From positions 62,001-126,000 of the forward strand of contig NZ_JAAUWT010000002.1 of NCBI RefSeq assembly GCF_014694455.1: DNA of 64,000 bases. The letters are read 5' to 3'. Below, piece after piece: positions 38,785-50,078 of this stretch. The notes under the pieces are model-generated. The model worked only from the letters and a program-made list of their open reading frames with translations. It searched no databases and was not told the origin of the DNA. Made by a program: the position numbers and the translations under genes. The DNA comes from Vibrio sp. S9_S30 (GTDB lineage Bacteria; Pseudomonadota; Gammaproteobacteria; Enterobacterales; Vibrionaceae). Within the stretch, counting starts at the first letter, position 1; each line of letters starts with the position of its first letter.

Positions 38785-38816
38785 TGCGGGCGTTCGAGTT
38801 CTCTCTTACGCCCGCA
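38785..38816 (+). other. inverted repeat between dnaK and dnaJ
   Basis: TGCGGGCGT and ACGCCCGCA form a nine-base stem with a 14-base loop and no T run. It may be an RNA processing or partial attenuation element that keeps dnaJ below dnaK. The rest of the 283-base gap has no gene. Confidence 0.55.
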
Positions 38817-39001
38817 AGTTTGTAAATAAGGAATCAATCCAGATAAAGAGTTTGTGATAGTAAGGTGTACAGCCCACTGGCTTGTGGCGCTATCCATACA
38901 TATGCTTTTCTCATAACCTTAGGATCAGTCTCCTTATCTAGATTGATACAAACCACCAAGCGGAAACATCCGTTTGCAGTAAATAATTGGTGACGAAGAA
39001 C

Positions 39002-40144
39002 ATGTCAAAACGTGATTTTTACGAAGTATTAGGCGTTGGCCGTGATGCATCAGAACGCGATGTAAAAAAGGCGTATAAGCGCCTTGCTATGAAATTTCAC
39101 CCAGATCGAAATCAGGGTGACGAATCAGCTGCGGAAAAGTTTAAAGAAGTAAAAGAAGCGTACGAAATTCTTTTAGATCCACAGAAGAAAGCCGCGTATG
39201 ACCAATACGGTCATGCAGCTTTTGAACAAGGTGGAATGGGCGGCGGCGGCTTCGGTGGAGGCGGTGCTGACTTTGGCGATATCTTTGGTGATGTTTTTGG
39301 GGATATTTTTGGTGGCGGTCGTCGTGGCGGTGGTCAATCACGTGCACAGCGTGGTGCGGATCTCCGCTATAACATGGAACTGTCGTTAGAAGAGGCCGTT
39401 CGCGGCGTCGAGAAAGCGATAGACGTTCCTACTCTCGTCGGGTGTGATGTTTGTGATGGTAGCGGTGCCAAGAAAGGTTCCGGTGCACAAACATGTGGCA
39501 CATGTCATGGTCATGGGCAGGTTCAAATGCGCCAGGGTTTTTTTGCTGTTCAGCAAACCTGTCCTACTTGTCACGGCAAAGGAAAGATCATCAAAGACCC
39601 ATGTAATTCTTGCCATGGTCAGGGTCGTAAGCAGAAAACAAAAACACTGAATGTTAAGATACCAGCTGGCGTAGATACCGGTGATCGTATTCGTCTATCT
39701 GGCGAAGGTGAAGCCGGAGAAATGGGCGCACCGTCGGGCGATTTGTATGTACAAGTGCATGTTCGTGAACATAATATTTTTGAGCGTGACGGTAACAACT
39801 TGTACTGTGAAGTACCAGTAAGCTTTGCTATGGCTACGTTAGGTGGTGAGGTTGAAGTTCCTACTTTAGATGGTCGCGTGAACTTAAAAGTGCCGGAGGA
39901 AACGCAAACAGGTCGTATGTTCCGTATGCGTGGTAAAGGCGTGAAAGGTGTCCGTGGCGGTGGTGTTGGCGACTTAATTGTGAAATTGGTTGTTGAAACG
40001 CCAGTGAAACTGAGTTCTCGTCAAAAAGAATTGCTGCGTGAATTTGAGGAAACTTGTGGTGGTGCGGCGGCGAACAAGCACAGCCCTAAATCTGAAGGTT
40101 TCTTTAACGGTGTTAAGAAGTTCTTTGATGATCTAACGAGTTAG
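39002..40144 (+). CDS. dnaJ: chaperone protein DnaJ (Hsp40)
   Basis: 380 aa from the ATG at 39002 ([12 protein letters not shown]). The J domain (about 1-70) has the HPD motif in MKFHPDRN. A glycine-rich segment follows (about 77-110), then four CxxCxGxG zinc repeats, of which the first is CDVCDGSG and the last CNSCHGQG. C-terminal substrate domains end the protein. It stimulates DnaK ATPase and delivers clients. The ribosome site is weak. Confidence 0.97.
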   Translation: MSKRDFYEVLGVGRDASERDVKKAYKRLAMKFHPDRNQGDESAAEKFKEVKEAYEILLDPQKKAAYDQYGHAAFEQGGMGGGGFGGGGADFGDIFGDVFGDIFGGGRRGGGQSRAQRGADLRYNMELSLEEAVRGVEKAIDVPTLVGCDVCDGSGAKKGSGAQTCGTCHGHGQVQMRQGFFAVQQTCPTCHGKGKIIKDPCNSCHGQGRKQKTKTLNVKIPAGVDTGDRIRLSGEGEAGEMGAPSGDLYVQVHVREHNIFERDGNNLYCEVPVSFAMATLGGEVEVPTLDGRVNLKVPEETQTGRMFRMRGKGVKGVRGGGVGDLIVKLVVETPVKLSSRQKELLREFEETCGGAAANKHSPKSEGFFNGVKKFFDDLTS

Positions 40145-40163
40145 CAAGATAATATTCAGACAT

Positions 40164-40197
40164 AAAAAACGACAGCCTTGACTGTCGTTTTTTTATG
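40164..40197. terminator. terminator between dnaJ and the convergent lipoprotein gene
   Basis: AAAAAACGACAG-CCTTGA-CTGTCGTTTTTTT stem with A and T runs on both sides, so it can act in both directions. Confidence 0.88.
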
Positions 40198-40215
40198 TCT
40201 GAAATACGTGAGTGA

Positions 40216-40542
40216 TTACTTGTTTACACTGATGGTTTCACCAGATTTACAACGGAATTGGTAGTAACGCTGACTTTCATTAAATTTTGATAGACCTTCA
40301 CCGCTACAGTAATCAGCATTGATATTACGCATGGTTTCTAGTGTTGCTTCAGAGCGAAGTGCAAACTTGGAGCCATCTGCGCACACAATGCGAACGCGAC
40401 CATCATCGCTTACAGAGTAAACGTTTACTTCGGTATTACAAAGTTCGAACGAAGCGTCCATGTAGTTATCTTGTTGGGTAGGTGCAGAGCTGCAACCTAC
40501 CAGCGTCAAAGCCATTAAACCGGTTACTGCAAATAATTTCAT
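40216..40542 (-). CDS. small lipoprotein of unknown function
   Basis: 108 aa. A lipoprotein signal ends in LTLVGCSSA (lipid on Cys17). The mature domain has four Cys (near LCNTEV, IVCADG, DYCSGEG and FRCKSG), perhaps two disulfides in the periplasm. I do not recognise the family with certainty. It is monocistronic and convergent with dnaJ. Confidence 0.75.
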   Translation of the reverse strand: MKLFAVTGLMALTLVGCSSAPTQQDNYMDASFELCNTEVNVYSVSDDGRVRIVCADGSKFALRSEATLETMRNINADYCSGEGLSKFNESQRYYQFRCKSGETISVNK

Positions 40543-40684
40543 CTGTAGTTTCCAACTGGTTGATGTGAGTTTTTTGCTGAATAGCGAGCTGAATTATTTA
40601 GCGTTCAGCGGCTATACAACAGATTTTTAAGTAGAAATATCCGAATATCTTAGCGCAAAGTCAGAGATGAGTAAAATTTCTGTA

Positions 40685-40720
40685 TAAAAAACGCCCCGAT
40701 TTTTCTAACAATCGGAGCGC
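40685..40720 (-). terminator. rho-independent terminator after lipA
   Basis: On the minus strand CGCTCCGATT and AATCGGGGCG pair (one G-T), followed by TTTTTT, about 42 bases beyond the lipA stop. Confidence 0.82.
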
Positions 40721-40761
40721 ATGATAAAAGGAGAGTTGTAACAGAAAGTTAAGAACCGTGT

Positions 40762-41727
40762 TTACTTAACTTCTACCCCTTTCGCTTGAAGATCGGCATG
40801 GTAGGAAGAGCGTACAAATGGACCACATGCCGCGTGTGTGAAGCCCAGTTCAAGTGCGATCTCCTTTAGTTCATCAAACTCTGACGGTGGAACATAGCGT
40901 TCAACCGCTAAGTGGTGACGACTAGGTGCCAAATACTGACCAAGCGTTAGCATTGTCACACCATGCGCACGTAAGTCTTTCAGGACTTCCACGATCTCTT
41001 CTTTTGTCTCACCTAAGCCCATCATCACACCGGACTTGGTTGGAACGTCTGGGTGTTGCTCTTTAAATTTGCGAAGCAAGTCAAGCGACCACTTGTAGTT
41101 TGCGCCTGGACGAACCTTACGATAAAGGCGAGGAGCGGTTTCAAGGTTGTGGTTGAACACATCAGGTGGGTTGTCTTTTAGCAATTCCAACGCCGTATCC
41201 ATACGACCACGAAAATCGGGTACTAATGTCTCAATACGAATATTTGGGTTCAAGGCTCGAATTTCGCGGTTACAGTCGGCAAAATGTTTCGCCCCACCAT
41301 CGCGTAAATCATCTCGGTCAACGGAAGTAATAACAACATATTTCAACTTCATGTCTTTAATGGTTTGAGCGAGGTGTTTTGGTTCATTGTTGTCTGGAGC
41401 AATAGGACGACCATGAGCAACATCACAGAAAGGGCAGCGTCGGGTGCAGATAGCCCCCAGAATCATGAATGTAGCCGTACCGTGATTAAAGCATTCCGCT
41501 AAGTTAGGGCAAGAGGCCTCTTCACACACAGAGTGAAGATTATTCTTACGCATTGCCGACTTTATTTCTTGGATACGTTGGCTATCAGAAGGCAACTTGA
41601 TTTTCATCCAATCGGGTTTGCGTAACACTTCTTTCTGTTCAACTGGCATATTCTTAACCGGAATCAGTGCCATTTTGTCAGCGTCGCGGTATTTAACGCC
41701 TTTTTCCATCTGGATAGGTTTGCTCAT
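40762..41727 (-). CDS. lipA: lipoyl synthase
   Basis: 321 aa. A radical SAM enzyme that inserts two sulfurs into protein-bound octanoate. The auxiliary cluster cysteines are in [16 protein letters not shown], and the radical SAM cluster is CTRRCPFC. The C-terminal [11 protein letters not shown]er ligand is present. Its ATG overlaps the lipB stop (41724-41727). The operon lipB-lipA ends at the terminator just downstream. Confidence 0.97.
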   Translation of the reverse strand: MSKPIQMEKGVKYRDADKMALIPVKNMPVEQKEVLRKPDWMKIKLPSDSQRIQEIKSAMRKNNLHSVCEEASCPNLAECFNHGTATFMILGAICTRRCPFCDVAHGRPIAPDNNEPKHLAQTIKDMKLKYVVITSVDRDDLRDGGAKHFADCNREIRALNPNIRIETLVPDFRGRMDTALELLKDNPPDVFNHNLETAPRLYRKVRPGANYKWSLDLLRKFKEQHPDVPTKSGVMMGLGETKEEIVEVLKDLRAHGVTMLTLGQYLAPSRHHLAVERYVPPSEFDELKEIALELGFTHAACGPFVRSSYHADLQAKGVEVK

Positions 41728-42383
41728 GATAATTTGCTTTCTGTAATTATTTCTACTTGCTTGTAGCCCAGCAGTGCAACAAGCTCTTCAATAAGCGTTG
41801 TTTCAACGCTGCTCACTTCAATATCATTGTTAAAATCGCTGACTTGCACCATTTCCATGCCTTGATAACCACATGGGTTAATACGCAGAAATGGAGAGAG
41901 ATCCATATTTACATTTAAGGCGAGTCCGTGAAAAGAGCAACCTTTTCGAATGCGAAGTCCTAGCGAACAAATCTTTTTGTTACCCACATAAACGCCTGGT
42001 GCATCTGGTTTTGCTTCGGATTCAATATCGTATTGCTTCAGTGTATTAATCACTAGATTTTCAATGTGGGTGACTAGATCTCTCACGCCCAATGAGCGCC
42101 GTCGCAGGTTTAAAAGGAAATAAGCCACAACCTGACCTGGGCCGTGATAGGTTACTTGACCACCCCGATCGCTCTGTACCACGGGGATATCGCCTGTATC
42201 GATGAGATGCTCTGTTTTGCCTGCCTGACCTTGAGTGAAAACGGGGTTGTGTTCTACAAGCCAAACTTGGTCACTCGTTTCTTCGTCACGGGTATCGGTG
42301 AAGTCGTGCATGGCTTGCCAAACGGGTAGGTAATCTTGTCGACCTAGCTTTTTAACGACTAACTGGTCTTTGACATCAAGCAA
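41724..42383 (-). CDS. lipB: octanoyl-[ACP]:protein N-octanoyltransferase
   Basis: 219 aa from a TTG start at 42383 with AAGGA nine bases upstream. No ATG exists until about codon 25, which is inside the fold. The catalytic Lys lies in [10 protein letters not shown] and the Cys in [24 protein letters not shown] is intact. It moves octanoate from acyl carrier protein to target lipoyl domains, the step before LipA. Confidence 0.94.
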   Translation of the reverse strand: MLDVKDQLVVKKLGRQDYLPVWQAMHDFTDTRDEETSDQVWLVEHNPVFTQGQAGKTEHLIDTGDIPVVQSDRGGQVTYHGPGQVVAYFLLNLRRRSLGVRDLVTHIENLVINTLKQYDIESEAKPDAPGVYVGNKKICSLGLRIRKGCSFHGLALNVNMDLSPFLRINPCGYQGMEMVQVSDFNNDIEVSSVETTLIEELVALLGYKQVEIITESKLS

Positions 42384-42541
42384 ACTAAAAGATCCTTTGA
42401 AGTAAGAGCGATAAAAGTAAACGGATTATAAACTTCTTTAACCAATCTAACTACACATAAGCGACATGGTTTTTACACCTTAGCTAGAATTCTAGGCTGG
42501 AAATCAGCGAGCGGGTATTATGGTAGAGTAACTATTCTTAG

Positions 42542-42571
42542 AAAAACAGCGACTAAGAAGTCGCTGTTTCA
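42542..42571 (-). terminator. terminator or attenuator between ybeD and lipB
   Basis: AAACAGCGACTT-CTT-AGTCGCTGTTTTTC on the minus strand is a strong stem with T run. It lies after the ybeD stop and about 160 bases before lipB, so ybeD and lipBA may be separate units. Confidence 0.8.
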
Positions 42572-42593
42572 ATTCGATTGAGATTGCTAGTCC

Positions 42594-42872
42594 TTATAAC
42601 ACCATACGTACGATGTCGATATCGCCTAGCTCTTTGTAGAGAGTTTCTACTTGCTCGATAGAAGTGGCAGTAATCGTAATAGAGACAGAGTTGTATGTCC
42701 CTTTTCCACTTGGCTTAACGGTAGGGCTGTAGTCGCCTGGAGCGTGACGTTGAATGACTTCTAACACAAGCTCTGGCAGTTCTGGTTTTGCGTAGCCCAT
42801 GACCTTGTAAGTAAACTGACAAGGGAACTCAAGCAGATCTTTTAGTTTAGCGTCTGAGTTGATATTCAACAT
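42594..42872 (-). CDS. ybeD: YbeD/DUF493 family protein
   Basis: 92 aa, the normal size. The start [17 protein letters not shown] and the central [23 protein letters not shown] are typical of YbeD, a small ferredoxin-like fold placed next to dacA and lipB in many gammaproteobacteria. Its biochemical role is not settled. Confidence 0.93.
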   Translation of the reverse strand: MLNINSDAKLKDLLEFPCQFTYKVMGYAKPELPELVLEVIQRHAPGDYSPTVKPSGKGTYNSVSITITATSIEQVETLYKELGDIDIVRMVL

Positions 42873-42988
42873 TGTGAGAACTCCGATTTAGTCTTCGATA
42901 TTGCGGTGCGAAATAGTACTGCCAAATGTAACGGATCTCAAGTCACATCAATGTTCCCTCACAGTATAATATTCCGGAACAGTATCAA

Positions 42989-43016
42989 GCAAAAAAGCCG
43001 CTAATGCGGCTTTTTA
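42989..43016. terminator. terminator after dacA
   Basis: AAAAAAGCCGC-TAAT-GCGGCTTTTT between dacA and ybeD, with T run on the minus strand. The A run means it could also work on plus. Confidence 0.85.
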
Positions 43017-43038
43017 ACGTTTAGTTTGGTTGAATTAA

Positions 43039-44223
43039 TTAGCTAAACCAGCTCTTAAACAGAAGAACAATGTAATCAATTAAGCGGCTAAATAGGCTGC
43101 CTTCTTCTACATCTTCTAATGCGAGCAGTGGGTACTCAGCAATATCATTATCTTCAACTTGGTAGAACAAACGTCCCACCACATCGCCCTTGCGAATCGG
43201 TGCTTGTAGCTCTTTTTCCAACACGAAGTTGGCTGTCATACTTTTCGCTTGACCGCGCGGTAGGGTTACGTATGTATCTTCCGCAACTCCCAATGCTACT
43301 GTGTCTTTATCGCCCATCCAGATCTTTTCACTTACGAAAGTTTCCCCTGCTTTGTGTGGCGAGACGGTTTCAAAAAAGCGAAACCCGTAATTGAGCAGCT
43401 TTTTACTTTCCGCTTTGCGTGCGTTTGCACTTTGTGTCCCCATGACCACCGCAACAAGACGCATTTTTCCTTCTGTAGCAGAGCTTACCAAGCTGTAGCC
43501 AGATTTTTCGGTATGCCCTGTTTTAATACCATCCACATTCATGCTTTTATCCCAAAGCAAACCGTTGCGGTTGTATTGAGTGATGCCGTTGTAAGTAAAT
43601 TGCTTTTCTGAGTAGATACGGTATTCGTCTGGCACGTCACGAATGAGAGCCTGACCAAGTAGCGCCATATCGTAAGGTGTAGAGAAAAGATCAGGGTTAT
43701 CCAAGCCATGCACATTGGCAAAATTGGTGTTGCTCATCCCAATCGACTTGGCCCAAGCATTCATCAAATCGACAAACGCGTCTTCTGATCCTGCAACATG
43801 TTCTGCCATGGCAACGCAAGCGTCGTTACCTGATTGAATGATGATGCCGCGGTTCAGATCTTCTACGGTTACGGTTGTCCCGACTTCGATGAACATCTTT
43901 GAAGAGTCTGGGAAGTTTTTTGCCCATGCATTCTTACTGATGACGACTTTATCGGCAAGAGAGATATTGCCACGCTCAAGCTCTTGACCAATGACATAGC
44001 TGGTCATCATCTTGGTAAGACTTGCAGGAGACAAACGTGTGTTGGCTTCTTTTTCTGCCAGAACTTTACCGGAATGATAGTCCATGAGCACGAAACCTTT
44101 AGCGGCGATTTCGGGTGCATCAGGGACAACAAGAGGCGCCGAGAATGCTGGAGAAGCGAAAGTTGCTGACACGATTGCAGAAGTGACAAACAAAGATTTA
44201 ATAGATTTCACAGATTTTTTCAT
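43039..44223 (-). CDS. dacA: D-alanyl-D-alanine carboxypeptidase (PBP5/6 type)
   Basis: 394 aa with a signal peptide cleaved near residue 29 (FASPAFSA). Penicillin-binding motifs: S68-L-T-K71, SGND and KTGHTEKSGY. The C-terminal PBP5 beta domain (about 285-365) and a terminal amphipathic anchor (LIDYIVLLFKSWF) follow. It trims the terminal D-Ala from peptidoglycan stem peptides in the periplasm. A terminator follows. Confidence 0.96.
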   Translation of the reverse strand: MKKSVKSIKSLFVTSAIVSATFASPAFSAPLVVPDAPEIAAKGFVLMDYHSGKVLAEKEANTRLSPASLTKMMTSYVIGQELERGNISLADKVVISKNAWAKNFPDSSKMFIEVGTTVTVEDLNRGIIIQSGNDACVAMAEHVAGSEDAFVDLMNAWAKSIGMSNTNFANVHGLDNPDLFSTPYDMALLGQALIRDVPDEYRIYSEKQFTYNGITQYNRNGLLWDKSMNVDGIKTGHTEKSGYSLVSSATEGKMRLVAVVMGTQSANARKAESKKLLNYGFRFFETVSPHKAGETFVSEKIWMGDKDTVALGVAEDTYVTLPRGQAKSMTANFVLEKELQAPIRKGDVVGRLFYQVEDNDIAEYPLLALEDVEEGSLFSRLIDYIVLLFKSWFS

Positions 44224-44329
44224 TGGTATTAGTTGTTAGTCTGAATGTTTAATGCTGAACGTTCGTATCTTAGCAGAATCATTCTGATAAGTCAGAAACT
44301 TACTGTTGCACAAAATAACCCGCTTGTCT

Positions 44330-45124
44330 TTAAGGATTCTGTTTCACTTGTTTAATGAACGCTGTAGGGTAGCCTTGCGACTGTACTTGAGCTAACGCTT
44401 TTTGTGTTAATTCTTGGTCATTAAATGGGCCTAAAAAAATACGATGTATCTTTTTAGTCCCCTCTATGTAACTGCGTACTGATAAGCTTTGACCCAATGA
44501 TTTCGCTAAAGTTCGTGCTTTGTCTTCATCTTTTGAAGCGGCGACTTGAATCACAAACCTTGGCAACGTTTTCTGGGAAGCGAGTGATGTGTTTTCTCGG
44601 CTGACAGAAATGTACTCAATTTTCACATTTGCTGTGCCTGTTTGGACTATGCCTAGCTTATATGCCGCTGCGTAGCTTAAATCAATAATGCGCCCTTCGT
44701 GAAAAGGGCCACGGTCGTTGATGCGAACCACGGCCGTTTTTCCGTTGTCTTTGTTCAATACCTTGACGTAACTCGGGAGAGGTAATGTTTTATGTGCCGC
44801 GGACATAGAGTACATGTCGTATACTTCACCGTTAGAGGTTAGGTGACCATGAAACTTTTTCCCATACCAAGATGCTTTACCTTCCTGAGAAAACCCTTTT
44901 GGATCTTTAACGATTTTGTATGAACCACCCAATAAACTGTAATCTTTATTTCCCCCTAAACTGATGGGTTCAAAGATTGGTTGAGCATCCTCGATATGTT
45001 CAAGCGATAGAGGAGTTTTGGGGGCGACATCATCAGCTATGGCATACCTGCCTTTATCAGGGCTTGTACAGCCAGTCAAAGCAAGCAGGAATACGATGGT
45101 GAGGGTATATATTCTAAAAGCCAT
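44330..45124 (-). CDS. rlpA: septal-ring lytic transglycosylase RlpA family lipoprotein
   Basis: 264 aa. The lipoprotein signal ends in LALTGCTSP. A double-psi beta-barrel (about 75-165) holds GKASWYGKKFHGHLTSNGE with the catalytic His and Glu region and the RINDRGPFHEGRIIDLS block with catalytic Asp. A C-terminal SPOR domain (about 185-262) binds denuded septal glycan. The first base overlaps the mrdB stop, so it is in the mrdA-mrdB unit. Confidence 0.94.
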   Translation of the reverse strand: MAFRIYTLTIVFLLALTGCTSPDKGRYAIADDVAPKTPLSLEHIEDAQPIFEPISLGGNKDYSLLGGSYKIVKDPKGFSQEGKASWYGKKFHGHLTSNGEVYDMYSMSAAHKTLPLPSYVKVLNKDNGKTAVVRINDRGPFHEGRIIDLSYAAAYKLGIVQTGTANVKIEYISVSRENTSLASQKTLPRFVIQVAASKDEDKARTLAKSLGQSLSVRSYIEGTKKIHRIFLGPFNDQELTQKALAQVQSQGYPTAFIKQVKQNP

Positions 45125-46245
45125 TAGTTCGCCTTAGAGAGCATTTTACGGTGAGTATGAATCGACATCAAAATACCAAATCCAGCCATTAGCGTCACCA
45201 TGGATGTACCACCATAGCTGATCAGTGGGAGTGGGACACCGACAACAGGGAGAATGCCACTGACCATACCTATGTTGACGAAAACGTAAACGAAAAAGCT
45301 AAGAACAATACTGCCAGCCATCATTCGACCAAAAGCAGTTTGTACTTTACTCGCTAAAAATAGACCACGACCAATAATAAATAGATAGATGCAGAGGAGC
45401 GCGACCACACCAATCATACCCCATTCTTCAGCAATCACGGCAAAGATGAAGTCAGTATGTCGCTCCGGTAAGAATTCAAGTTGTGATTGAGTACCTTGCA
45501 GCCAGCCTTTGCCAGACAATCCACCAGAGCCAATTGCAATTTTACTTTGAATGATGTGATAGCCCGCGCCCAGTGGGTCGGATTCAGGATCGAACAAGGT
45601 TCTTACGCGAACCTTTTGATATTCCCTCATCAAGAAAAACCAGAGGACAGGGATGAAGGCACCGAGTGCGACGGCTGCCCCTGTTATGATTTTCCAGCTT
45701 ATGCCAGCAAGGAAAATCACAAAAATCCCTGATGCAGCGATGAGAATGGATGTCCCCAAATCGGGTTGCTTGGCAATGAGTATTGTTGGAATGAACACCA
45801 TCAACAGGGAGGCTATCAGTGTTTTAAATGTAGGAGGAAGCGAGCGTTTACCTATGTACCTAGCCACCATGAGTGGTACGGCGAGTTTCAATAACTCAGA
45901 AGGCTGAAATCTCACAAAACCAAGATTTAGCCACCGCTGGGCTCCTTTGGATGCCTCTCCGAAAAACAGAACGCCTAACAATAGAAAGACCCCAATAACA
46001 AACAGTAATGGTGCGACGGTTTCATAGGTGCGTGGGGGGATTTGTGCAAGCAGCAACATTACAACAAGAGATAGTCCCATTCTCATGGCTTGCCTGTCCA
46101 TCATGGCTAAGCTTTGTCCGCTGGCGCTGTACATCACAACTAAGCCAAAACACATAAGCAGCAATAGACCAAGCAACATAGGCAAGTCGATATGCAGTTT
46201 ATCGAAAAAGGAACGATTTCTTCCGGTAGAAGGGTCAAATCGCAT
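45124..46245 (-). CDS. mrdB: rod-shape peptidoglycan glycosyltransferase RodA
   Basis: 373 aa SEDS protein with about ten hydrophobic helices. The conserved loop with catalytic Asp is in [21 protein letters not shown], and [12 protein letters not shown] and [11 protein letters not shown] are present. It polymerises glycan with PBP2 for side-wall growth. It shares one base with both neighbours (mrdA stop and rlpA start). Confidence 0.96.
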   Translation of the reverse strand: MRFDPSTGRNRSFFDKLHIDLPMLLGLLLLMCFGLVVMYSASGQSLAMMDRQAMRMGLSLVVMLLLAQIPPRTYETVAPLLFVIGVFLLLGVLFFGEASKGAQRWLNLGFVRFQPSELLKLAVPLMVARYIGKRSLPPTFKTLIASLLMVFIPTILIAKQPDLGTSILIAASGIFVIFLAGISWKIITGAAVALGAFIPVLWFFLMREYQKVRVRTLFDPESDPLGAGYHIIQSKIAIGSGGLSGKGWLQGTQSQLEFLPERHTDFIFAVIAEEWGMIGVVALLCIYLFIIGRGLFLASKVQTAFGRMMAGSIVLSFFVYVFVNIGMVSGILPVVGVPLPLISYGGTSMVTLMAGFGILMSIHTHRKMLSKAN

Positions 46246-48128
46246 TATTTATTCCCCTCTTTGCTGTTAATCAAAACATGGTCGAAGATTTCTCGTGCGA
46301 CTGGGGCGCCGTTTGAAGAGCCCCCTCCTGCGTTTTCTAATACAACAGTCACAATCACTTCTGGATTATCGAATGGGGCAAAGCCAGTGTACAAAGCGTG
46401 ATCTCTCAGGTGTTCTGCCAGCTCATCAGCATTGTATTCTTCATCTTCTTTGAGCCCAAACACCTGAGCCGTTCCCGATTTGCCCCCTGTAACGTATTTG
46501 GTGTTCTCGAAGGCGCGTCGAGCGGTCCCTTTTTCGCCATGGTTAGCCAATCGCATCCCTTCTAGTGCGACATCCCAATACCGCTTAGGTACCGATTCAA
46601 TTGGGGGGGATGTTTCAACAGGAGCCGCGGTGGTGACATGAGGCTCTTGAGTTTTGTCAATGGTCGCTCTAAGCAGATGGGGGGCAATGACTTTACCTCT
46701 GTTCACTAACACGGATGTCGCTTTTGCTATTTGCATGGGGGTTGCCGTCCAATAGCCTTGTCCGATACCGACTGGAATGGTGTCACCTTGATACCAAGGC
46801 TGGCGATGACGCGCCATTTTCCATTCTCGGGTTGGCATGTTGGCTTTGCTTTCTTCATAAATGTCGATCCCTGTGAAGTCACCGAATCCAAATAGCATCA
46901 TCCAAGTGGAGATACGATCAATACCCATGTCGTATGCAATTTGATAATAGAAGGTATCAACCGATTCTTCGATGGATTTCAAGACATCTACGCGACCGTG
47001 TCCCCAACGCAACCAATCCCGAAATGGGCGAGTTTTGGAGTTAGGGATGCGCCAGTACCCCGGATCGTTACGTGTGGTTTTTGTCGTAATGACTTTTTCT
47101 TGAAGTGCTGCGACGGCGATAAACGGTTTGACTGTGGATGCGGGCGGATAAATTCCAAGTGTTGCTCGGTTGACCAACGGTCTGTCTTTGTCTGTTAATA
47201 AGGCGCGGTAATCTTTTCCTGAAATGCCATGCACGAAAGCATTTGGGTCATAGCTTGGGCTAGAAAGCATAGCTAAAACCCCATTATCGCTTGGGTCTAG
47301 CAATATAGCGGAACCACGGCGACCATCTAGTAGGTCATACAAATACTGCTGCAGTTTTATGTCTATGTTGAGGACAATGTCTTGCCCTGGCACTGGTGGT
47401 ACGTATTTTAACGTTCGAATAATACGACCACGGCTGTTGACTTCGACTTCTTGGTAGCCAGCGGTACCATGCAGTATATCTTCATAAAAACGTTCAATGC
47501 CAAGCTTGCCGATATCCCGGGTGGCTTGATAATTAGCCGCTTTGTCTTCGCGTTCTAAACGTTGCAAGTCGCGATCGTTAATTCGAGAAACATAACCGAG
47601 TACGTGAGTCAGCACTTTCCCAAAAGGGTAATAACGCTTTAGCGTCGCGTTCACTTCAACACCAGGAAAACGGTGCTGGTTAACGGAGAAGAGAGCCACT
47701 TGTTCTTCTGTTAGCTGGTTTAAAAGTGGAACGGATTTAAAGCGTCGAGTACGTTTACGTTCTTTGTGGAATCGAGCCACACGCTCTTCAGGGATATCCA
47801 GAAACGTACGCAACTGTGCAATGGTTTCGTCAATGTCTGTGATTTTTTCGGGGATGAGCTCTAGGCTGAAAATAGGGCGATTTTCGGCAAGTAAAATGCC
47901 ATTACGATCATAAATTAATCCACGATTCGGAGCGATAGGCACCACTTTTATGCGATTGTCATTAGAGCGGGTTTTGTAGTCTTGAAACTGATTAACTTGA
48001 ATATTATACAGATTGACGAGAAGCGCACCCATTAGGGTCACAATGCCCATAAAGGCGACTAAGGCGCGACGCGAGAATAGGGCGGACTCGGCGGTGTAAT
48101 CTCGGATTTGGGTGCGCAGATGTCTCAT
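46245..48128 (-). CDS. mrdA: peptidoglycan DD-transpeptidase PBP2
   Basis: 627 aa. One N-terminal membrane helix (about 22-44), a pedestal dimerisation domain and a transpeptidase domain (about 265-610). Motifs: STVK in [13 protein letters not shown] in EESVDTFYY, and KSGT in [11 protein letters not shown]. It crosslinks side-wall peptidoglycan with RodA in the elongasome. It lies six bases after rlmH. Confidence 0.97.
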   Translation of the reverse strand: MRHLRTQIRDYTAESALFSRRALVAFMGIVTLMGALLVNLYNIQVNQFQDYKTRSNDNRIKVVPIAPNRGLIYDRNGILLAENRPIFSLELIPEKITDIDETIAQLRTFLDIPEERVARFHKERKRTRRFKSVPLLNQLTEEQVALFSVNQHRFPGVEVNATLKRYYPFGKVLTHVLGYVSRINDRDLQRLEREDKAANYQATRDIGKLGIERFYEDILHGTAGYQEVEVNSRGRIIRTLKYVPPVPGQDIVLNIDIKLQQYLYDLLDGRRGSAILLDPSDNGVLAMLSSPSYDPNAFVHGISGKDYRALLTDKDRPLVNRATLGIYPPASTVKPFIAVAALQEKVITTKTTRNDPGYWRIPNSKTRPFRDWLRWGHGRVDVLKSIEESVDTFYYQIAYDMGIDRISTWMMLFGFGDFTGIDIYEESKANMPTREWKMARHRQPWYQGDTIPVGIGQGYWTATPMQIAKATSVLVNRGKVIAPHLLRATIDKTQEPHVTTAAPVETSPPIESVPKRYWDVALEGMRLANHGEKGTARRAFENTKYVTGGKSGTAQVFGLKEDEEYNADELAEHLRDHALYTGFAPFDNPEVIVTVVLENAGGGSSNGAPVAREIFDHVLINSKEGNK

Positions 48129-48134
48129 CTAGCG

Positions 48135-48605
48135 TTATTCTCGATGATATGGGTGGTTAGCGGTAATGCTCCAAGCTCGGTATAGGCTTTCTGCCATGAC
48201 AACACGAACCAAGGGATGAGGTAGCGTAAGAGGCGACAAAGACCAGCTTTGGTCGGCAGCTGCTTTACAAGCGGGCGCTAAACCTTCAGGGCCTCCGATG
48301 AGAATGGACACATCTCGTGCGTCGAGTTTCCAAGCTTCTAATTGCTCTGCCAGTTGCTCTGTGTCCCATCGTTTACCTGGAATGTCCAGAGTAACAATTC
48401 GATTGCCTTTTGGCACTGCCGCTAACATGGCTTCGCCTTCTTTTTGCAGAATTCTTGCAATGTCAGCATTTTTCCCTCGCTTACCTGCGGAGATTTCGAT
48501 CAATTCCAGAGGCATATCGTGGGGGAATCGGCGCTTGTACTCTTTAAATCCTTCTTCCACCCACTTTGGCATTTTCGTACCAACCGCAATAAGTTGAATT
48601 TTCAA
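48135..48605 (-). CDS. rlmH: 23S rRNA (pseudouridine1915-N3)-methyltransferase
   Basis: 156 aa SPOUT methyltransferase. The SAM-binding knot is formed by [11 protein letters not shown] and the C-terminal [20 protein letters not shown] and NHPYHRE block. It methylates the pseudouridine at position 1915 in 70S ribosomes. It sits three bases after rsfS, with mrdA next. Confidence 0.97.
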   Translation of the reverse strand: MKIQLIAVGTKMPKWVEEGFKEYKRRFPHDMPLELIEISAGKRGKNADIARILQKEGEAMLAAVPKGNRIVTLDIPGKRWDTEQLAEQLEAWKLDARDVSILIGGPEGLAPACKAAADQSWSLSPLTLPHPLVRVVMAESLYRAWSITANHPYHRE

Positions 48606-48608
48606 CGA

Positions 48609-48926
48609 TTAGCTCCAGAGTTTTTCAAGCTGGTACAGCTCTCGTTGGTCTTCTTGCATAACGTGAACCATCGTTGAACCCATGTCGACGACCACCCACT
48701 CACCTTCTTGCTCGCCGTCGACACCTAAGGGCTCTAGCCCTGCTTTTTTCGCTTCACTAGCAACGTGATCGGCTATGGAAGCTACGTGACGCTTTGAGTT
48801 TCCTGTGCAGATAACCATAAAGTCTGTCACGCTGGACTTACCTTGAACATCAATGGTCACGATGTCTTCTGCTTTCATGTCGTCGGCTTTATCTGCCAAA
48901 AAATCACGTAGATCTTGTACTTGCAA
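48609..48926 (-). CDS. rsfS: ribosome silencing factor
   Basis: 105 aa. The family motifs [26 protein letters not shown] segment and [22 protein letters not shown] C-terminus are present. It binds ribosomal protein uL14 and blocks subunit joining when nutrients are low. It is the first gene of the rsfS-rlmH-mrdA-mrdB-rlpA series and follows holA by 126 bases. Confidence 0.96.
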   Translation of the reverse strand: MQVQDLRDFLADKADDMKAEDIVTIDVQGKSSVTDFMVICTGNSKRHVASIADHVASEAKKAGLEPLGVDGEQEGEWVVVDMGSTMVHVMQEDQRELYQLEKLWS

Positions 48927-49052
48927 TGTCTTTTACCTTAAAAAAAATTAATCGTTATTATACCCAAGTTATTCCAAGATGCTCGCATCCGTACGAAATA
49001 GTTCTTATACGCGGAGCACTGATTCTCGCCGTGGTATTTAGGTATTAGGCTG

Positions 49053-50078
49053 TTAAAGCGCTATATTGAATGTAGCCTTTGGTTCACAAAATTGAAGTGA
49101 TATTTGAGCCAGTTGTAACCAAACTGGGCGGTCATAGCGTGTTTTTGCATCCATTTCTGCTTGCGCCGCTAAGGTGAGCAACTGTCGGATATCAGATGGT
49201 GTGAGTCTCTGCAATGCCGCGGAATACATAGGACGCTTAGTTTGCCAAATTCTGCGGGCATCGAAGACCTGGCCCAGCGGTTGAGAGACCGATTCTTTAT
49301 GCACTTCCAATATCACTAGCAATTCTTTCTGAAGTGTACGAAGTAAAATAATGGCTTCCGTTCCTTCCGCTTCAAGTTGCCTTAATATGCGTTGCGCTCG
49401 TTTACTTTGCCCAGCCAGCAATGAATCACTCCATTGAAATGGCGTAAAATGGTTATGTCGGCTTAACGCTTCTTCGACCCTAACCAACGTTAACTGACCA
49501 TCGGGATAGAGCAAAGCCAATTTCTCCAAACTCTGAGAAAGCGCCAGCAGGTTACCCTCATGCCATTGTGCCAGCATTTGTATTGCTTGGTTATCAGGAA
49601 CAAGGTTTAGCTTACGACAGCGTTGTTGCACAAATTGAGGTAATCGTTGAGTGTCTGGGGTAAGGCAGGTCACGACACAACCATTGGAAGAAAGGGTTTT
49701 AAACCATTTAGCATTTTCTTGCTGTTTGGTCAGCTTATGCCCAATTAATACCAACATGACGTCAGGGTGAAGGCTATCCGCTAAGTGAATGAGTTCTTTT
49801 CCTATTGCTGCATTTACGCCAGTTTCAGGGATCTCTAGTTCAATGATCTGACGAGCAGAGAACAGGCTCAATGCCTGACAACAATCATAAACTACGTTCC
49901 AATCAAGCTGGGCGTCGACCGCAAAACGGTGTCGCTCTTCAAACCCTTGGCTTTGCGCATGTTGTTGTATTGCCTCTCGGCTTTCTTGCAATAATAAGGG
50001 CTCATTGCCAAAGATCAAAAAAATACCGTATTGGGAGCGAGGTAAATGATCCGCAAGTTTGTCGGCAAAAATACGCAT
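49053..50078 (-). CDS. holA: DNA polymerase III delta subunit
   Basis: 341 aa. The N-terminal AAA+-like domain starts with YGIFLIFGNEPLLLQESREAI, and ALSLFSARQIIELEIPE and a C-terminal helical collar domain (about 210-330) follow. It opens the beta clamp in the clamp loader. Its ATG overlaps the lptE stop by one base. Length and motifs match the family. Confidence 0.95.
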   Translation of the reverse strand: MRIFADKLADHLPRSQYGIFLIFGNEPLLLQESREAIQQHAQSQGFEERHRFAVDAQLDWNVVYDCCQALSLFSARQIIELEIPETGVNAAIGKELIHLADSLHPDVMLVLIGHKLTKQQENAKWFKTLSSNGCVVTCLTPDTQRLPQFVQQRCRKLNLVPDNQAIQMLAQWHEGNLLALSQSLEKLALLYPDGQLTLVRVEEALSRHNHFTPFQWSDSLLAGQSKRAQRILRQLEAEGTEAIILLRTLQKELLVILEVHKESVSQPLGQVFDARRIWQTKRPMYSAALQRLTPSDIRQLLTLAAQAEMDAKTRYDRPVWLQLAQISLQFCEPKATFNIAL

